Assembly (NCBI GenBank): GCA_034766995.1
Contig: CM068313.1
Span: forward strand, 22,349,012 to 22,413,011
Direction: 5' to 3'
Length of the DNA stretch: 64,000 bases
From: Acanthacorydalis orientalis
Lineage: Eukaryota; Arthropoda; Insecta; Megaloptera; Corydalidae
Part shown: positions 27,482 to 41,149 of the stretch, piece after piece
Position numbering within the stretch: the first letter of the stretch is position 1
Layout: every line of letters starts with the position of its first letter
The notes under the pieces: generated by a model
Seen by the model: the letters and a program-made list of their open reading frames with translations, nothing else
Databases searched by the model: none
Told to the model about the DNA's origin: nothing
Program-made: the position numbers and the translations under genes

Positions 27482-27757
27482 TAATAGATATTTGTGCATA
27501 TACATAAACTGTATCACGATAAGTATTAAAATATTAAGATATATCACATACACTGATTATTTGTCATTAAAATAATCTTTTGGCTCTTAAAGTATACACA
27601 GTTTTTTTTATATAAACTGTAATCTAGTGGGGAAATTTGAAATCTATTTTTTTTCGTAAGATGCTTTTTAGTTTCATATTCAGTAAACATTTCTTTAGAG
27701 AGTAAATATTTCATTTCAGCTTAATTTTCACATAATTATATATACATATACATATAC

Positions 27758-27825
<68 letters not shown>

Positions 27826-30311
27826 TAAAAAAGTAATGAAAACAAAAATGAGTAGTAAAATAGGCAAAATTGTACATAAGAAAGACACGTAACTACAAAA
27901 TATTTAATATTTGAATAAGTTATTGGTAATAAAATGATTTTAAATAAAAAGTACTGACGAGTATGTATAGAGAAATTTAACTTATTGCGTAATTAAAGAT
28001 TTATGATCATTTTATGACTCTTTTACGCTTTTAAATAAAGTGAAGCGCATTTAAAATTTCCATAAATGTACATATATTGCAATAATTTATATTTATATAA
28101 AAATTAAAAAAAGGAAATACACATCCGCAATAGAAGTTTTGTTCATTTTTTCACGTTCTTCAAATCTAAATAAATAATATGTTATTTAAACTACATAAAT
28201 TGCGTACGAATGAGAATTTAATGTTTTTATGTTGACTTTGAATATTATACATAATATTCTAGCTAATTTAATAAAAAAAAAATATTAGGCAACCACATGG
28301 TAATAATTATTAATACCAGATGTAAAAAATATATATCCAAGATGTTAATAATTTCAACGTGTCCAATGACTACATTTTAAATGTAAAATCATACACAAAG
28401 ATAAAACGCCAGCAATGTTAACTAAATAATTCTATCAAAATTCCACGGACGAAAAATAAATATGTACGATCATATCATATGATTTTATTATCTTCAACTA
28501 GAAAAAAATATTAAATATATTTGTCTAACACAAAGAACAACTATTTCCTATGATATAATGAGCAGCAGTATATCTATTTTGTGTAGTGGCACACAAATAC
28601 ACATACAATTGTTGTATCAATACATTACGGGCCCATTGCTTTGAAAAATGACTTAGCTTAGACATCTGTTGGACAATATGCATATTCTTTTTTTTATCAG
28701 ACACATTCTAATTTCACGCGAAGTGAACAGAAGGTTCAGATTGTCAACTTTAATGTAGTAATTGATTGTATAAATACACAGATATGTTCAAACACACAAA
28801 GCACACGCACTCTTACTCACACGCGCGCATTATATGTAGAACGTATTTATGTGCGTACTATATTAATTGACGAAAACATAAATTCTTGGCAAATATGTAT
28901 ATACATACATATAACAATCCTTACAAAAAAGTATTAAAAATTCAACACGTTACAAATTTATTTCGTTCATTTATAAGGATAAAGTCTAAAATTACCGACG
29001 TTAACTTTCAAACAAATTGATTAAATACACAAAGTTTATTCTAAACAATAATTTAATTATAAGAATAAAAGTATCTCAATCGACTGTTAAAAGATATGAT
29101 TATAATCGAATTTAAATAACTTCAGTGTTATTCTCAACTGGATAAAAATGTGTATTCTTGATGAATACATTTTTATTATATTGTCGAACGCCAAATAAAA
29201 ATAAAATCAAGGACACAAACAATTTGATATTTGTTAGAATTAAAACATTTTTTTTAATCCACGAGATATATGTTTATCTATAAACAGAATAGGCATGTTT
29301 AGATAGCTCAATTTCTTGGTACATTTTCAAATTATCAACTCAAAATTACACAGGAATCAGAGTATTAAATTCCACTATAATTAACAAAAATAATGTTTAA
29401 TTCAAACGGGAGATTACGGTGGTAAACAATACATAGGCATTAGAAATGAAAAGTGTATTTATTTTCAAATCTTGATAGTTAAATTCAAAAAGTTTGTAGA
29501 AAAGTGTCTCGTGTCCGTAAAAAAAGATCTTGAAACTTCTCAACAATTTTACTGATAGTATTAAAAGGTGATTTATTTCTATACAAACAATATGGATTTT
29601 AAAAAAAATATTGACAATTTAATATTTTGAATTGCTGTATTCTATAACTAGTAGCCACAACCACATAAGTAACATCACACGTAGAAAATATTATTTTATT
29701 CAAGTAATAAATATCAAAACTTATACCTGTTACACTAAAAAAGTTTTAAATAATAAAAACAATTTTTCATCTTCAATAAGGCAAAAAAAACTAGCTAATA
29801 TATTACACATTATAATACAAGTATTCTGTTCTACCAATAAACATTTAATATATAAATCGCTGACGGTTAAAGCATCATATAAAAAACACTTGGAAGAAAA
29901 ATATTAACGTATCTATGAACAATAAATTAAAATGACATAAAATATTACAAAAATTACATTTTGAGGATATAAAAATATGATAAAATTTGAAAGTTAGTTC
30001 CAACTAACAAATATCACATCTATGTAATATTTACATATACTAGTTTACAAAATATACAGTCGATCTAAAAAACACAAGTCTAGAAAACTTATAATAACAT
30101 CACTTGGATATGAAAATCTTTTCTTAAACGTGGGGTGTTTTTTATATTCGCGGAATGAGACAGAAGATAAAGACGTGAGACTCAATTTTTTCTGTTGCAG
30201 TTAATTATTTTTCAACATAAAAAAGAAATTTCTTGCTGGTTGTCTCATTGGTTCGTTTACAACCATCAAAAGAACAAGTCAATATCTGTCTTTTTTAAAA
30301 AATCGAATATT
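25606..30311. other. A+T-rich non-coding stretch with long (TA)n tracts
   Basis: (TA)n tracts lie at 26063-26137 (ending in a short GATA run), 27424-27479 and 27737-27825 (with a TACA run on its left side). No coding or transposon motif. A 91-codon frame at 29632-29907 is compositionally random. Confidence 0.55.
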
Positions 30312-30995
30312 AAATTTCGTGCAATAATTAAATTCCTCACAAAGCAAGTAAAAAGTGTGTAAAACATCTTAAATGAAATGCAAGCAGTTTATGGAGATTC
30401 TTATCTTGGAAAAATTATGGTTTATAAGTAGTCACGTTTATTTAAACAAAATAGAGAATCATTAAAAGACGAATGAAATGATCATAAAAGTCGAAGATAC
30501 CGTTATGAAAAATGGTCGGTTAGACCTTCAAGAATCGCAGAAAAATTCAAAATATCCGAAATAACGATTTTCAAAATAATCCATGATCATTTTGGAATGT
30601 CAAGTCAACGCAAGGTGGGTACCGAGAATGCTTAAACCGCATCGAAATCATACCAAATTAAATGCTATAAGCAGCAGTGGAGCTGTGGGGAGCGAATCCA
30701 ACAAACATTATCAGCAGGACTGATACCGGCAATGAAACTTGAATTCAATGTTATGACCCAGAATCAAAAAAGGAGTCCATACAGTGGCATCGAAAGGCTA
30801 GAGCACCGCCAAAGACGTTTACAGTTGTACCGTCGGATGGAAAGATGAGAGCATCAGTGTTTCGAGACTCGAAAGGAATTCTAATGATAAATTATAAAAG
30901 TAAAAGTCAAACTATCACGGGTACATACTAAACTGATAGTTTGCACTGTTTAAAAGAAATCATCAAGGGAAAAAAAAGAGGTAAATTATAAAAAA
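30312..30995 (+). pseudogene. third mariner-family transposon relic, 3'-truncated
   Basis: Broken frames in order match another mariner lineage. N-terminus: KFRAIIKFLTKQ, then NEMQAVYGDS and FKQNRESLKDE. Second HTH: RIAEKFKISEITIFKIIHDH followed by FGMSSQRKV. Then RWVPRML, DTGNET, CYDPESKKES and QWHRKARAPPKTF, and finally SVFRDSKGILMINY with SQTITGTY. The first catalytic Asp is again changed to Asn (GDET to GNET) and a stop follows directly. Similarity fades after about 30960 (KEIIKGKKRGKL-like), so the second and third catalytic aspartates are absent. Terminal inverted repeats were not identified. The sequence style is that widely annotated as SETMAR-like in arthropod genomes, which is recalled family knowledge and not a search result. 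Confidence 0.85.
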
Positions 30996-31469
30996 CATAC
31001 CTCATAATAGACGAAATAAAGCACACCTTCACGACGAATTAACATAACATTACAGTAAATACTACCCTATTAATAAATACTCGCATAATAAAATACACAG
31101 AGTATTAAATAAAAAACAAATAGAATTACTTTTTGAATAATAAAGAAAATTAAATGCGAACTCATAATAAGAAGATTTATTATTGCTTCATTTATTTCGT
31201 CTCCAATTCAACAACCATTATCATTCAGTGATTTACATTTTTATCAAATTACGAGTTCTTATTATAAATTTAAATATGAAATAAGTGTCTTCATTAAAAT
31301 AAAAGCGTATAATTGGCATGTTAACGTTCACAAATAATTCTATAGGTAACACATTTTCATAATTCACATGTGTATACGTTAGTCCGTTGCCCCGATTTAT
31401 GTATTCAGCATTGGTATAAACATTACGATGCTAAAAACATTATGTGGCATTATCTATATATAGGGGACG
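30996..31469. other. A+T-rich non-coding stretch
   Basis: Nothing recognisable. It may include the unalignable 3' part of the mariner relic. Confidence 0.45.
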
Positions 31470-31570
31470 CGGAGACAGAAGCGACGCTGACGTCGCAAAA
31501 GCAATAGCAGCGGCAGAGTATAAAAAGATTGTCGGCGTCTTTGACTCACACCACACTCATCACGGCTCGA
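31470..31570 (+). promoter_or_regulatory. promoter-like G+C-rich island with TATA box
   Basis: TATAAAAA (31519-31526) lies about 25 bases upstream of the TCACACC/CTCATC initiator-like segment (31546-31560). A CRE-like CTGACGTCG occurs upstream (around 31488-31496) and an AP-1-like TGACTCA at 31543-31549. No coding start follows in the next 150 bases. An intronic promoter, enhancer or chance cluster are all possible. Confidence 0.3.
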
Positions 31571-31706
31571 CTAATTGAAGTCTAAACATATTGCTCCACA
31601 AATACGACCTGCCTGACTTTTTCTTATTAATAAATTCGATCTCTCAATACAAAGAAATTAAATAATAGGCATTGTGTTTCAAAGTAAATTCACACACATA
31701 CATAAG

Positions 31707-31709
<3 letters not shown>

Positions 31710-31769
<60 letters not shown>

Positions 31770-31795
31770 ATATTCAAACACATGAAATAATAAAC

Positions 31796-31850
<55 letters not shown>
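31710..31850. repeat. pair of (TA)n tracts separated by 37 bp
   Basis: 31710-31762 and 31799-31850 are both pure alternating AT. The spacer is AAAATAAATATTCAAACACA-type single-copy sequence. Confidence 0.93.
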
Positions 31851-31852
<2 letters not shown>

Positions 31853-32402
31853 CAGAAGAACATGTACATACATCTAATTTTAATACTAATACGTAGACAA
31901 AAATGAATTTGTTTTGAAATGTTTATAAAGTAACAAAGGACTCCCGAAAATCTGCACATACAATGCAGTAAGTCAACTGGGTTTTGATTTGTTTAATATT
32001 TCAGACAAGACACCAAATAAATAAAAAGAATCATAAGTATTCGAGAGTACAATTATAATATTTGATATCGAAAAAGGTGGAAAAATAAACAGAAAATATA
32101 CAAAAAATCCACACAACATTTATTACTTTTAATGATCGTATTACACGTATGAAAAAAAAATGTAATAACAAAGACTACAAATATACAATTGCATTTTTGA
32201 ATCAAAATAAGGCAATACAAACTAATTTTAAAAATTCAACGAATGATATGATCAAATTAATGATAAACTAAGACAGAATCCTTTTAATTTTACTAAGTAC
32301 CAAAAATGACTAAATATGCATTTACAACTTATTATAATGGTTAAAGGAATATTTAATTATTTTTAAAAGTAAATATTTTTAAATCAGCTATGTACGAAAT
32401 AT
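31851..32402. other. A+T-rich non-coding stretch
   Basis: Nothing recognisable. Confidence 0.55.
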
Positions 32403-32444
32403 TCTCTCTCTCTCTCTCTCTCCCTATATATATATATATATATA
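32403..32444. repeat. compound (TC)n-(TA)n microsatellite, copy 1
   Basis: A TC run of about ten units passes through CCC into a (TA)n run. The same order and strand recur near 46280 and 62733. Confidence 0.95.
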
Positions 32445-32978
32445 ACACATGAAGTATAAAGTAATATTAATAATAAAAATAGAAACATTTAAATTTTACT
32501 TACATAGGTAAGTCTGTTAACTCGAAATAAGATTAGTGAAATAACATCGATTATAACGAAATGTTTTCAAAGAAAATAAAAACGTGTATGTTTTGTTATT
32601 TTAAGTAAGTAGTTTGTCGCAGAAAAAGTTAAAAGAAGAAACCAATTTAATCTTTTACTAACGCTCGAGCATAAAAGAACGATGACGCAAATTTAGGAAA
32701 CACCTGAAAGTTAATCGCGACTGCATGCACTTCGACCTGTTTGTGATTTCTTTTCATGTATTTAAAGAAATCCAAATAGACGTCCTTTTTTATTAGCTAT
32801 GTACGTACCTAATGTACTTTTTATATAGAAAATTACATAATTAAAAATATATTATTCACTCGCATCAAGAATTTTAAAGTAAATCATTCCCGCTTAAATA
32901 AATAAAATACATTTATTCATATTTATCAAATTATGAACAATAAAATTTACTTTTTGTACAGTAATTAAAGTTTTAATT
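32445..32978. other. A+T-rich non-coding stretch
   Basis: A plus-strand TAG-GTAAGTCTG junction occurs at about 32501-32510, preceded by TTTTACTTACA. The pyrimidine tract is poor, so it is noted only as a weak splice-like site. Confidence 0.45.
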
Positions 32979-33050
32979 CATGAAATCTGAAATCTTTATC
33001 TAAAATCTTTATCTAAAATTCTGAAATCTGAAATCTTTACCTAAAATTTA
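32979..33050. repeat. minisatellite, two copies of a 41-bp unit
   Basis: TGAAATCTGAAATCTTTATC (from 32981) recurs as TGAAATCTGAAATCTTTACC (from 33022), with an internal TTTATCTAAAAT duplication between them. Confidence 0.85.
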
Positions 33051-36000
33051 TGACTCTTTTCTGCACTTTGCTGAATATATTTATCTATACATAATATTAA
33101 AAAAACCATCAAAACAATACAATATACATATTGACATATTTATAATTACTTAAATCGATTTTAATATACACTTAACTTACCCCTATACCTCTCTCTATTG
33201 TATAAATTTATATATATATATATATATATATATACAGTAAATTTTTATTAATATAATTGCATACACACTGATCTCACGCAGTGGTCTCTACTTAGAAAAT
33301 TTGATAAGTAATGAGGACAGCACAATTGATACATAATATGTTACATTAATGAAATTCAATATAGAAAATATAAAAAAAACACGTTTGCTGCATACAATGT
33401 ATGAACTTTATTTTCAAAATCTATTGTTTGAAATTTTGTTAATCGCAATTCTTAAAACATCATTTTCGCTATTTTTACGCCATGACAGTTCCTTTATAAA
33501 AAAGTCGATAGTTCTGCTCAAATTTGTGCAAGAACTTTCATACACGTTCACCAAAATTTAAATTTAATTTGTATTTGTACAAGTAGACAATACAAAATAT
33601 ATTTCAATATTAGGAGAACGTATTTTTAATACTTAAGTTAAATATTTAAAAATATAACTTTTTTAAATCATATTTCTTTCGCTAATCATATGTAAATTTT
33701 CAAGCCACACACATGAATACATTTAAATCAATTTCAAAAATATAATATTATGAACATATATAAAACGTTCTAATACTTCTGAAGTTTCTTATAATTTAAT
33801 AAGAAGATTCTGTATGATTCTTCTCCGGAAACAACTATTTTTCGATTTCTTTTTAGTTTATAAGCAAAGAAAAAAATTGCACGAATTTCTGCTTTAATTT
33901 TTTTTCTGTAAGAAGCTGCAGTATTTACCAACATATGACGAATATTAAATTTTACGACTGTTCATTATTATATTTACTCGCACATTTTGTGAGAGTCAAT
34001 ATAATAATAAATAGACACAAAGTAAAATTACTGCACATTTGTATATGAACAGATGTAGACACCTAACATATAGGAAATATATATTTTAAATAGTTACAGT
34101 GTAAACAATAAAATTATCGAATAAGTACACTGATACACATATATGTTATTAAACTTAATCAGTTTTTGTTTTATGAAATTGAGACCATAAATAGCCACTC
34201 ATTACTGACAAATAAGCAAGAAAAACTACTGCAATGTGTTATTTGTCAAAAAATTCATCAGTTTTATTATAACTGTATAATTATTAAGAGTATAGCTGAT
34301 TACTAAAACTGAAATAATACAATTACAGCAAGTATTTCACGAATTTCCTGTACAATATGTATGAGACTGTCATCTCATTAACGACAACATTTACAGAGAT
34401 ACTAATGATTTTATTAAAATTTAACTTGGGTAGAATTTTGTTTAATTTACTAATTTCACTAACGAATATACTTATAAATACCAACATATATGTTTATCAT
34501 AATTCTATTCAAAGTACACATAAACAATTGTACAACCATAACATTTAAATGAACGATTTCTTGGGCAATTATATGTGAGGTTAATTAATTCTTTCTTGCA
34601 TACAAACACGGACAAAAACTGCGTCAAGAACGCTGAGCGAACAACGAACAACACATTCTTTTATGCGCGGGCACAATAATTTATTTCTACTAAATGGGAA
34701 ATAAACGTTCAGTCGCATATACGTGGCTAAAACGGCATTATTTCAACATTAGTCAGAGAATAGAGCGACAGACATTTATATCCGCATATTGTATGGTTTA
34801 AAACGAAATCCGAGTCGGAGTACGTAGACATATGAGAGATGAAAAATCTCATGCAAGAAAGACGCACATACGCGCCTATGCGCAAATGAAAAAGAGATCC
34901 TGCAGACTATCATTAAATATTTACACGAAGAAAGATAGTCGGACGTGTTCACGTATATATATTAAAGGAACAGAGAATAATATAGTCAAGAAAGATGTAC
35001 ACGGTTACACGTAAGATAGAGAAAGATAAATATTTGTATCATTGAACATGTTGTAGCTGCATGGTAGGAAATAATAAACAAGGAACATTTTAAACAAGAG
35101 AACAAGGGACGCCCAAATGAGATCCGAGCAAGCCGTGCTGAAATAAAACAAAACAAGTGAATATACACTGGCTGAGCGTGGTATTAGTGCTGAGTATAGA
35201 AAGTATTTCGAATATACCTTCATAAACACACATACATACTATAAATATATTATACAAATATATATGTGTGTATATATATATATACAATTTACACATACAT
35301 GCAATGAATTTGAATATCTTACTTTCTTTTTGAAAAAATAAATACTAATTCCACTGAACATGAAAAGTATTGAATTAAAACAATATTCAAACGTCCTTTT
35401 ATTCACATAATTCATATCTTTTTAATAAAAACACCATATGAATGCACATGCTAATAACACATTAAAGATGAATAACAAATTAAATTTGGTTTTCAATATC
35501 TATCTATAACAAGTTGTAATACAATATCAATAGTTGTTACTGTACACTGGCTTATCAAATACTAAAAAATAAATACAGAAACGCATATTTATACAACAGA
35601 GCAGGTGAAGTCTCCACATATATTTTTTTTATGAAAAATGTATACATTGTTATATTATTTATTGTTCTATATCAAGTTGACTCTCGAAGATGTAGTTTTA
35701 TATAGAAAAGTATATTAAAAAGGCAATACCTTATAAATATATATTTAGTTCATTAATGAATAGTAAAGAAAATATATCATTCTCTTTTTAAAAGTAGAAA
35801 CACATTAGTATGTTTTTCTTTTACACGACTGCCTTAAAAAAATACAATTTAAGTAACTAATAAATCTGAAAAATTAAAATATAAATAAAATAAACGGTAT
35901 ATAAAACCACGAAGTCTGCACCAGACTTGGCTGATCTTTTTTAAAAAAAAAGAGACATTACAAATAAATAAAAAATGAATTATTTTTATTATAGAAGATA

Positions 36001-36564
36001 CCCTTATCTGATTGATACACACTCGTATAATTAATGGATTATTAAATGAATTATTTTTTATCTTATTAATTATGTTTTTATTTAAAGATATAAAAATATA
36101 CACACAATAATCGCTGTCAGTCATTGTCGGCCGATAAATTATTATATATGTAAAATATTTTTACATAATATTAAGCTCATCTATTTGTAGACATAAATAC
36201 AATTGAATATAGTACTTGTCTGAATAAAATACACACCCCACAGCATTAACTAAACTCCAATAAAAAAATTTTCAAGCGGTATGACATATACATAGAAAAA
36301 ATAAGGATTATGTCGCCATAAAAATATATCAAAAGTACACATAATAGTAACTTTTCTCTTCGCAACAAAGTTTATATATATATATATATATATATTAAAA
36401 CAACTGTTATATGTAAACCTGGCACATACGGATAATACAATAATAAACACTATTAACCCCGTGTCCTTATATTTTTTAAAAATAATACTGATACAATTAC
36501 AAAAATGGTCACTACAGAATATGTATCTAGTAGCTGACACACAAAACATGTATAAAGATTGCAT
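33051..36564. other. A+T-rich non-coding stretch with one G+C-richer section
   Basis: (TA)n tracts lie at 33209-33235, 35270-35285 and 36373-36395. The section 34600-35200 is G+C-richer and purine-rich and gives several overlapping 60-75 codon frames, but none has a family motif or paired splice signals. It may be an untranslated exon or regulatory region; I cannot support either. Confidence 0.5.
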
Positions 36565-36678
36565 GAGTTTAACTCGTGATTGACTGATAGTGTTTTTTTT
36601 TGCAGTTCACGAGTCAGACTTGTGATTGACTGATAAAGTATTTTCTGCAGTTCACGAGTCAGAGTCGTGATTCATGCA
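36565..36678. repeat. tandem repeat of a 45-46 bp unit containing its own inverted repeat
   Basis: CGTGATTGACTGATA at 36575 recurs as TGTGATTGACTGATA at 36621, and a partial third copy CGTGATTCATG begins at 36666. Each full unit carries ACTCGTGA-type sequence and, about 30 bases later, its complement TTCACGAGTC, so each unit can form a hairpin. Confidence 0.85.
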
Positions 36679-37429
36679 CAAGGGGTTAAAACAATACCGA
36701 ATACTAATTAAATTCAATAAGCAATCCATTAATATAATATAAAGAAAACCCCTATTAACAGATCAATAAACCTATAATAATTGCATTTCGCCGTGCAGAT
36801 GACTTTTGATAAGCAATAACAAATCCAATGTTTCCTCAGAAACAGTAGATTCGACCAAAAAAATATCTAAAATGCGCAATCGATTCAAAAATACATTCAT
36901 AATTTACTGGCCGCTTTTAGATAGAAATGGAAAAAAATACCTTTAAATTTATTAAATAAACTGCAATTAAAAACTCAAGAAAATAAAAATCTACCGACAA
37001 CTCAAATAAACTTGCAATGAAATATAATGCATTTTATCTTTTTGATATACACATATATAAACATGTACATATGAATGAGGAAGTAATTCATTGAAGATGT
37101 AACCAAAAGAACAAATATATAGGATAAGTTACTACTGGACGGAATTTTTAGATATTTAAATCGAAAACATTTCACTTTGTTCCAAAATATTATTAATTAA
37201 TGTATAGGATTTCAATATCATATATATATACACACACATATATGCATACTTTCACAGGTTAGAAAATATATTCAAAACTAATTTGCATCAAAAACATCAC
37301 GTTAAAAAAATGAAAACCGTGAACTTCGTATGATCGAGAGATCAAAACACGGTTTAAAAAAGTACGAAGAACTTCCGCCTCAACGCCCATGTCTAATATC
37401 TCACACGTACGTGTGTTACATGTGTGTGA
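36679..37429. other. A+T-rich non-coding stretch
   Basis: A short (TA)n-(CA)n lies at 37220-37245. Nothing else is recognised. Confidence 0.5.
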
Positions 37430-37760
37430 GTACATCTACATAGCCCGGCCCGGCCGCTAGCCTGCCAGCCTGGCTGCTTGAAAAACTGGTTGTGTAAATG
37501 AATATTGTTTGACAGGACCGGATCCTGCTAATCGGTTGCTCGTTAAGGATTTCGCTTGATGCTTCACCTGTGGTCAGTCATTGGCTCAAACTGGTCAAGG
37601 CTATATACACACAATGATATGACGTTCGCCGTTTGTTTTACACGTCCACTGTGAAATTACTGTCGATACGTTAATAATATCGTAAATAAAGACAATCGGA
37701 TAATAAGTGTCGTCGGAGGTGCGATCGGAGCCTCGCATCGTATCGATTTTGACGCATGCT
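37430..37760. promoter_or_regulatory. G+C-rich island, possible promoter or enhancer
   Basis: The strongest G+C patch of the window, including CCCGGCCCGGCCGCTAG near 37444. It contains an inverted CCAAT motif (ATTGG near 37580), TATATAC at 37602, TGACGTTCG at 37619-37627 and a CpG-rich tail (GTCGTCGGAGGTGCGATCGG). No open frame or splice pair stands out. The combination is suggestive of regulatory DNA only. Confidence 0.3.
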
Positions 37761-38548
37761 GTCTCAAATTGTTTAAATAATTATGGAGTTACGGTCGTAT
37801 GTATGCGATTGTCTTAATAAATACAGCATGTTAATGAACAAAATTCACATTTCTACGCACACAGGAGCGGACTTAATTGCTGAACGAAATTTAATCAAAA
37901 AAATGAAAAAAAATCATACTAGAAACATCATACAATAATTATTAACAATAGACTTATTTTATAAACTGGACGTGTTAAGACTATAAAAAATAGAAAAATA
38001 AATAACTACTAACGATGAATCCAATTTAAAAATATGATCAATATATATGCGAATTTTGAAAAACACATTTAAATCAAAATTTTAATTTAACACAAAAAGT
38101 ACACTTTCAACATAAAGATATAAAACTAAACATTAAGGAAAGAAATGGTATCGAAATACTATATTTTTGTGATTTGTTTGTACTATCAACGGATTTAAGA
38201 GTTTTTGAATTTTTTGTTTAACTCACATTGCAACTCAATTATTGTTTATTAACAAACCATGTAATCTTAATTTTAATTTTGAATAAAATTCTTCTTTAAT
38301 ATTTAATTTATATTTAAAAATATATTATAATTAATATTACATCAAAGATAGTATTTAATGGTTATATATATATATATATATATAAAGATAATCTTAAATT
38401 AAAAAACCATCACAATAGTAAATATATTCACAGTATATAAAACAATCAATATTTAAATTCAATAAACTGATTTATAAATGCATGTATATCTTTAATTTCT
38501 GATAATGAATTCTTGTTAGTATCAGCTTTTCAATTATAATTCAATTTA

Positions 38549-38621
<73 letters not shown>

Positions 38622-39779
38622 GAAGGCGGTAATAGTGAATATAAGAATTAAATGACAAACTGAACTCTAAATGACAGTACAATAACTATACACTATAGGC
38701 TATAAAGAAGCCAAACAGAATGATAAATTTCATGACATAATAGCATTACCAAAACATAAACAAAAAATATGAAAAAATGCAAATAACAGAATAAATAATA
38801 TTTTTTAATATATGTTCATTAATAGAAATATAAATAAAATAAAATTTTACAAACATCCATCCATATATATATATATATATATATAATCTTATTAAAAAAA
38901 TTAATATTTAAGTAAAACACTTATACTTTTTGTATAGATATTAAAATTGTGTTATTTTGAAGAGATTTGGTAATTATTTAGAAAATGGCAAAATTTCTGT
39001 TTTCGTGCTAAGATAGTCACAAAATTTTGATTTTAAATACATTTTTATACGTCACCAATACAAACACATTCATAACATACATGTGTGTGAATATATATAT
39101 ATATATATATACACTGAACATTAGAAAAATTATCCACAACATATTTTAAATTATAAGAAAACCATAACATAATTATCAAAACAGAACTGAGACTAAATTT
39201 AAATCCTTAAATAAACAGAATATCATTCCAAATACACGTTATATGTGACACTCGATACTAATTTAATTTACAACTTGATTGCTATGACATTATCTTATAA
39301 ATATCCATCCCCATGCAGATGAATACAAATAAAGTGATCACGTTTTTCTATTTTTTACTTAAAAAACGACAACAGTGTTTCTTAATCAGTTAATAAACAA
39401 TAATAAGCACTAATAAACCAAACGCTTTTTGAATAAATACAATAAAAATTAGAATTTTTTTTAGAAAAACAAATACATATTAAACAAATAGAATAGTCAA
39501 GTTCAATTTATATTTGTTGATTAATGATGTGCTAAAATACACAAAAACTGATAAAATCCAATGAACAGTATAAGACTCTTCAACATTCATCTAATTACAT
39601 GTTGGCAAAAATATATAATAAATTAGGATTATACTTTATAGTATTTACTTTAAGCTAATTTCGTGTCTAGAATGGAATGGCAATAATATTTTACGAACAT
39701 ACGTATTACAGCAAGATAAAATGTTTAATACAATGTAGTTCAAATGCCATAAAAATGTTTAAGAATCTTACTGCTTTAA

Positions 39780-39781
<2 letters not shown>
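37761..39781. other. A+T-rich non-coding stretch
   Basis: (TA)n tracts lie at 38363-38384, 38551-38617, 38862-38885 and 39091-39111. Nothing else is seen. Confidence 0.55.
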
Positions 39782-39863
<82 letters not shown>

Positions 39864-39924
39864 ATAAACATATATATACACACACATACACGCATATACA
39901 CACAAACTCACGCCTAGATACTAA

Positions 39925-39985
<61 letters not shown>
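39782..39985. repeat. double (TA)n array with TATG and ACAC interruptions
   Basis: Two (TA)n arrays (39782-39866 and 39929-39985) are joined by a CA-rich bridge (ACACACATACACGCATATAC). Confidence 0.95.
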
Positions 39986-39987
<2 letters not shown>

Positions 39988-40769
39988 TACTGAAATATTT
40001 GAGTAAATCGTAGATTATAAAAAATATAAACATTAATAATATCCCAGGAGTTTAAAATGAAAATATAAATAATGCTACTGGACTGCCATATAAATTTAAT
40101 TTGATTACAAGAAAACCAATATTTCACATTTAGCTCACAATACCTAATCTAATTCATGTAAAATTATTAAAAAAATAATCGAATATTACTAAAATTGTAT
40201 ACATTAAAAAACTAAAAAGGTTATATTACTAATTAGAAAATTTAATCCCATTGTGATATTAGTACATAATAAAAAACGAACATTTCTTCTGTTTTAATAC
40301 ATTTTAGTTATAAGTATGTTCATATTAATGTGTTTATTAAAGACCAGAAAACAGTTATCGTTTAAGTAATAAAATTAATTACTGATTTTGTATGACTAAC
40401 GTATGAATATGATTGATTTACACTGCACTTTTTTTTACTAAACATTGAAAAAAATATTTTATTATGTTAATCCATAAAAACATTTGAAAACAATTTTAAT
40501 TTATCCAAAAAGTGGATGTACTTAATAGAAAAATCTAGTAACGGTAGAATGCGTTCATTTGTATTAACAAGTCACTGGACAATAAGTTTTGAAGTTAAAC
40601 ATAATTGCTTTGGAAAATCGGTGATTTTTTTTAAAAAAAAGTATGTTTACATAATTTGTACGTTCAATTCTTAATAAAAATTTTATTAAAAATCTACATG
40701 TCCGCATACATACAAATAACAATGTAAAGATATAACGTATGTAAATAAATATTCAAGAATATCCAAATC
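39986..40769. other. A+T-rich non-coding stretch
   Basis: Nothing recognisable. Confidence 0.55.
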
Positions 40770-40910
40770 CAGCCCTGCTATACGCCCGGATAACAACGAC
40801 GACTGTAGGTCCGAAAACATCTAGATGGCTGGGACAACGAGATGCTAACTGCTGCCTATATGCAGGCTACAAAGAGCACAGCACACAAGCAGAGTGGCAA
40901 GCTTAGGCCA
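40770..40910. other. isolated G+C-richer island, unidentified
   Basis: Contains the small dyad CTGC-CTATAT-GCAG (near 40848). Plus-strand frames include RWLGQRDANC, loosely like a LINE tail but not enough to call. Confidence 0.25.
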
Positions 40911-41149
40911 GCAAGTATACACATACACTTTATTAATGACCGAAACAGACACAGAAAACCAGTACAATACTTGAAAAAAAATCACGAAATGTATATGCAC
41001 ATACTGAAACCATACGAACTGTGTATAATTTGCAAATGAAGGATAAGAAGAAACAATGTTTTCAATAAAACTCCACATGAAAGGAACTAAAGTAATTGAT
41101 GTGTATTAATTTGAAGAAATTCTGAAAATTGACAACATTGTATGTTATT
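40911..41149. other. A+T-rich non-coding stretch
   Basis: On the minus strand a second T-rich acceptor (GTTGTCAATTTTCAG) lies near 41121-41135, just downstream of the splice-like site at 41155. Nothing else is recognised. Confidence 0.45.

Noticed and set aside
32495..32515. Plus-strand TAG-GTAAGT junction
   Set aside because: Poor pyrimidine tract and opposite strand to the exon; listed only as a weak site in its stretch.
40770..40910. Possible LINE tail (RWLGQRDANC...)
   Set aside because: Only a few residues match the pattern and the GRPR/WRRW hallmarks are missing.
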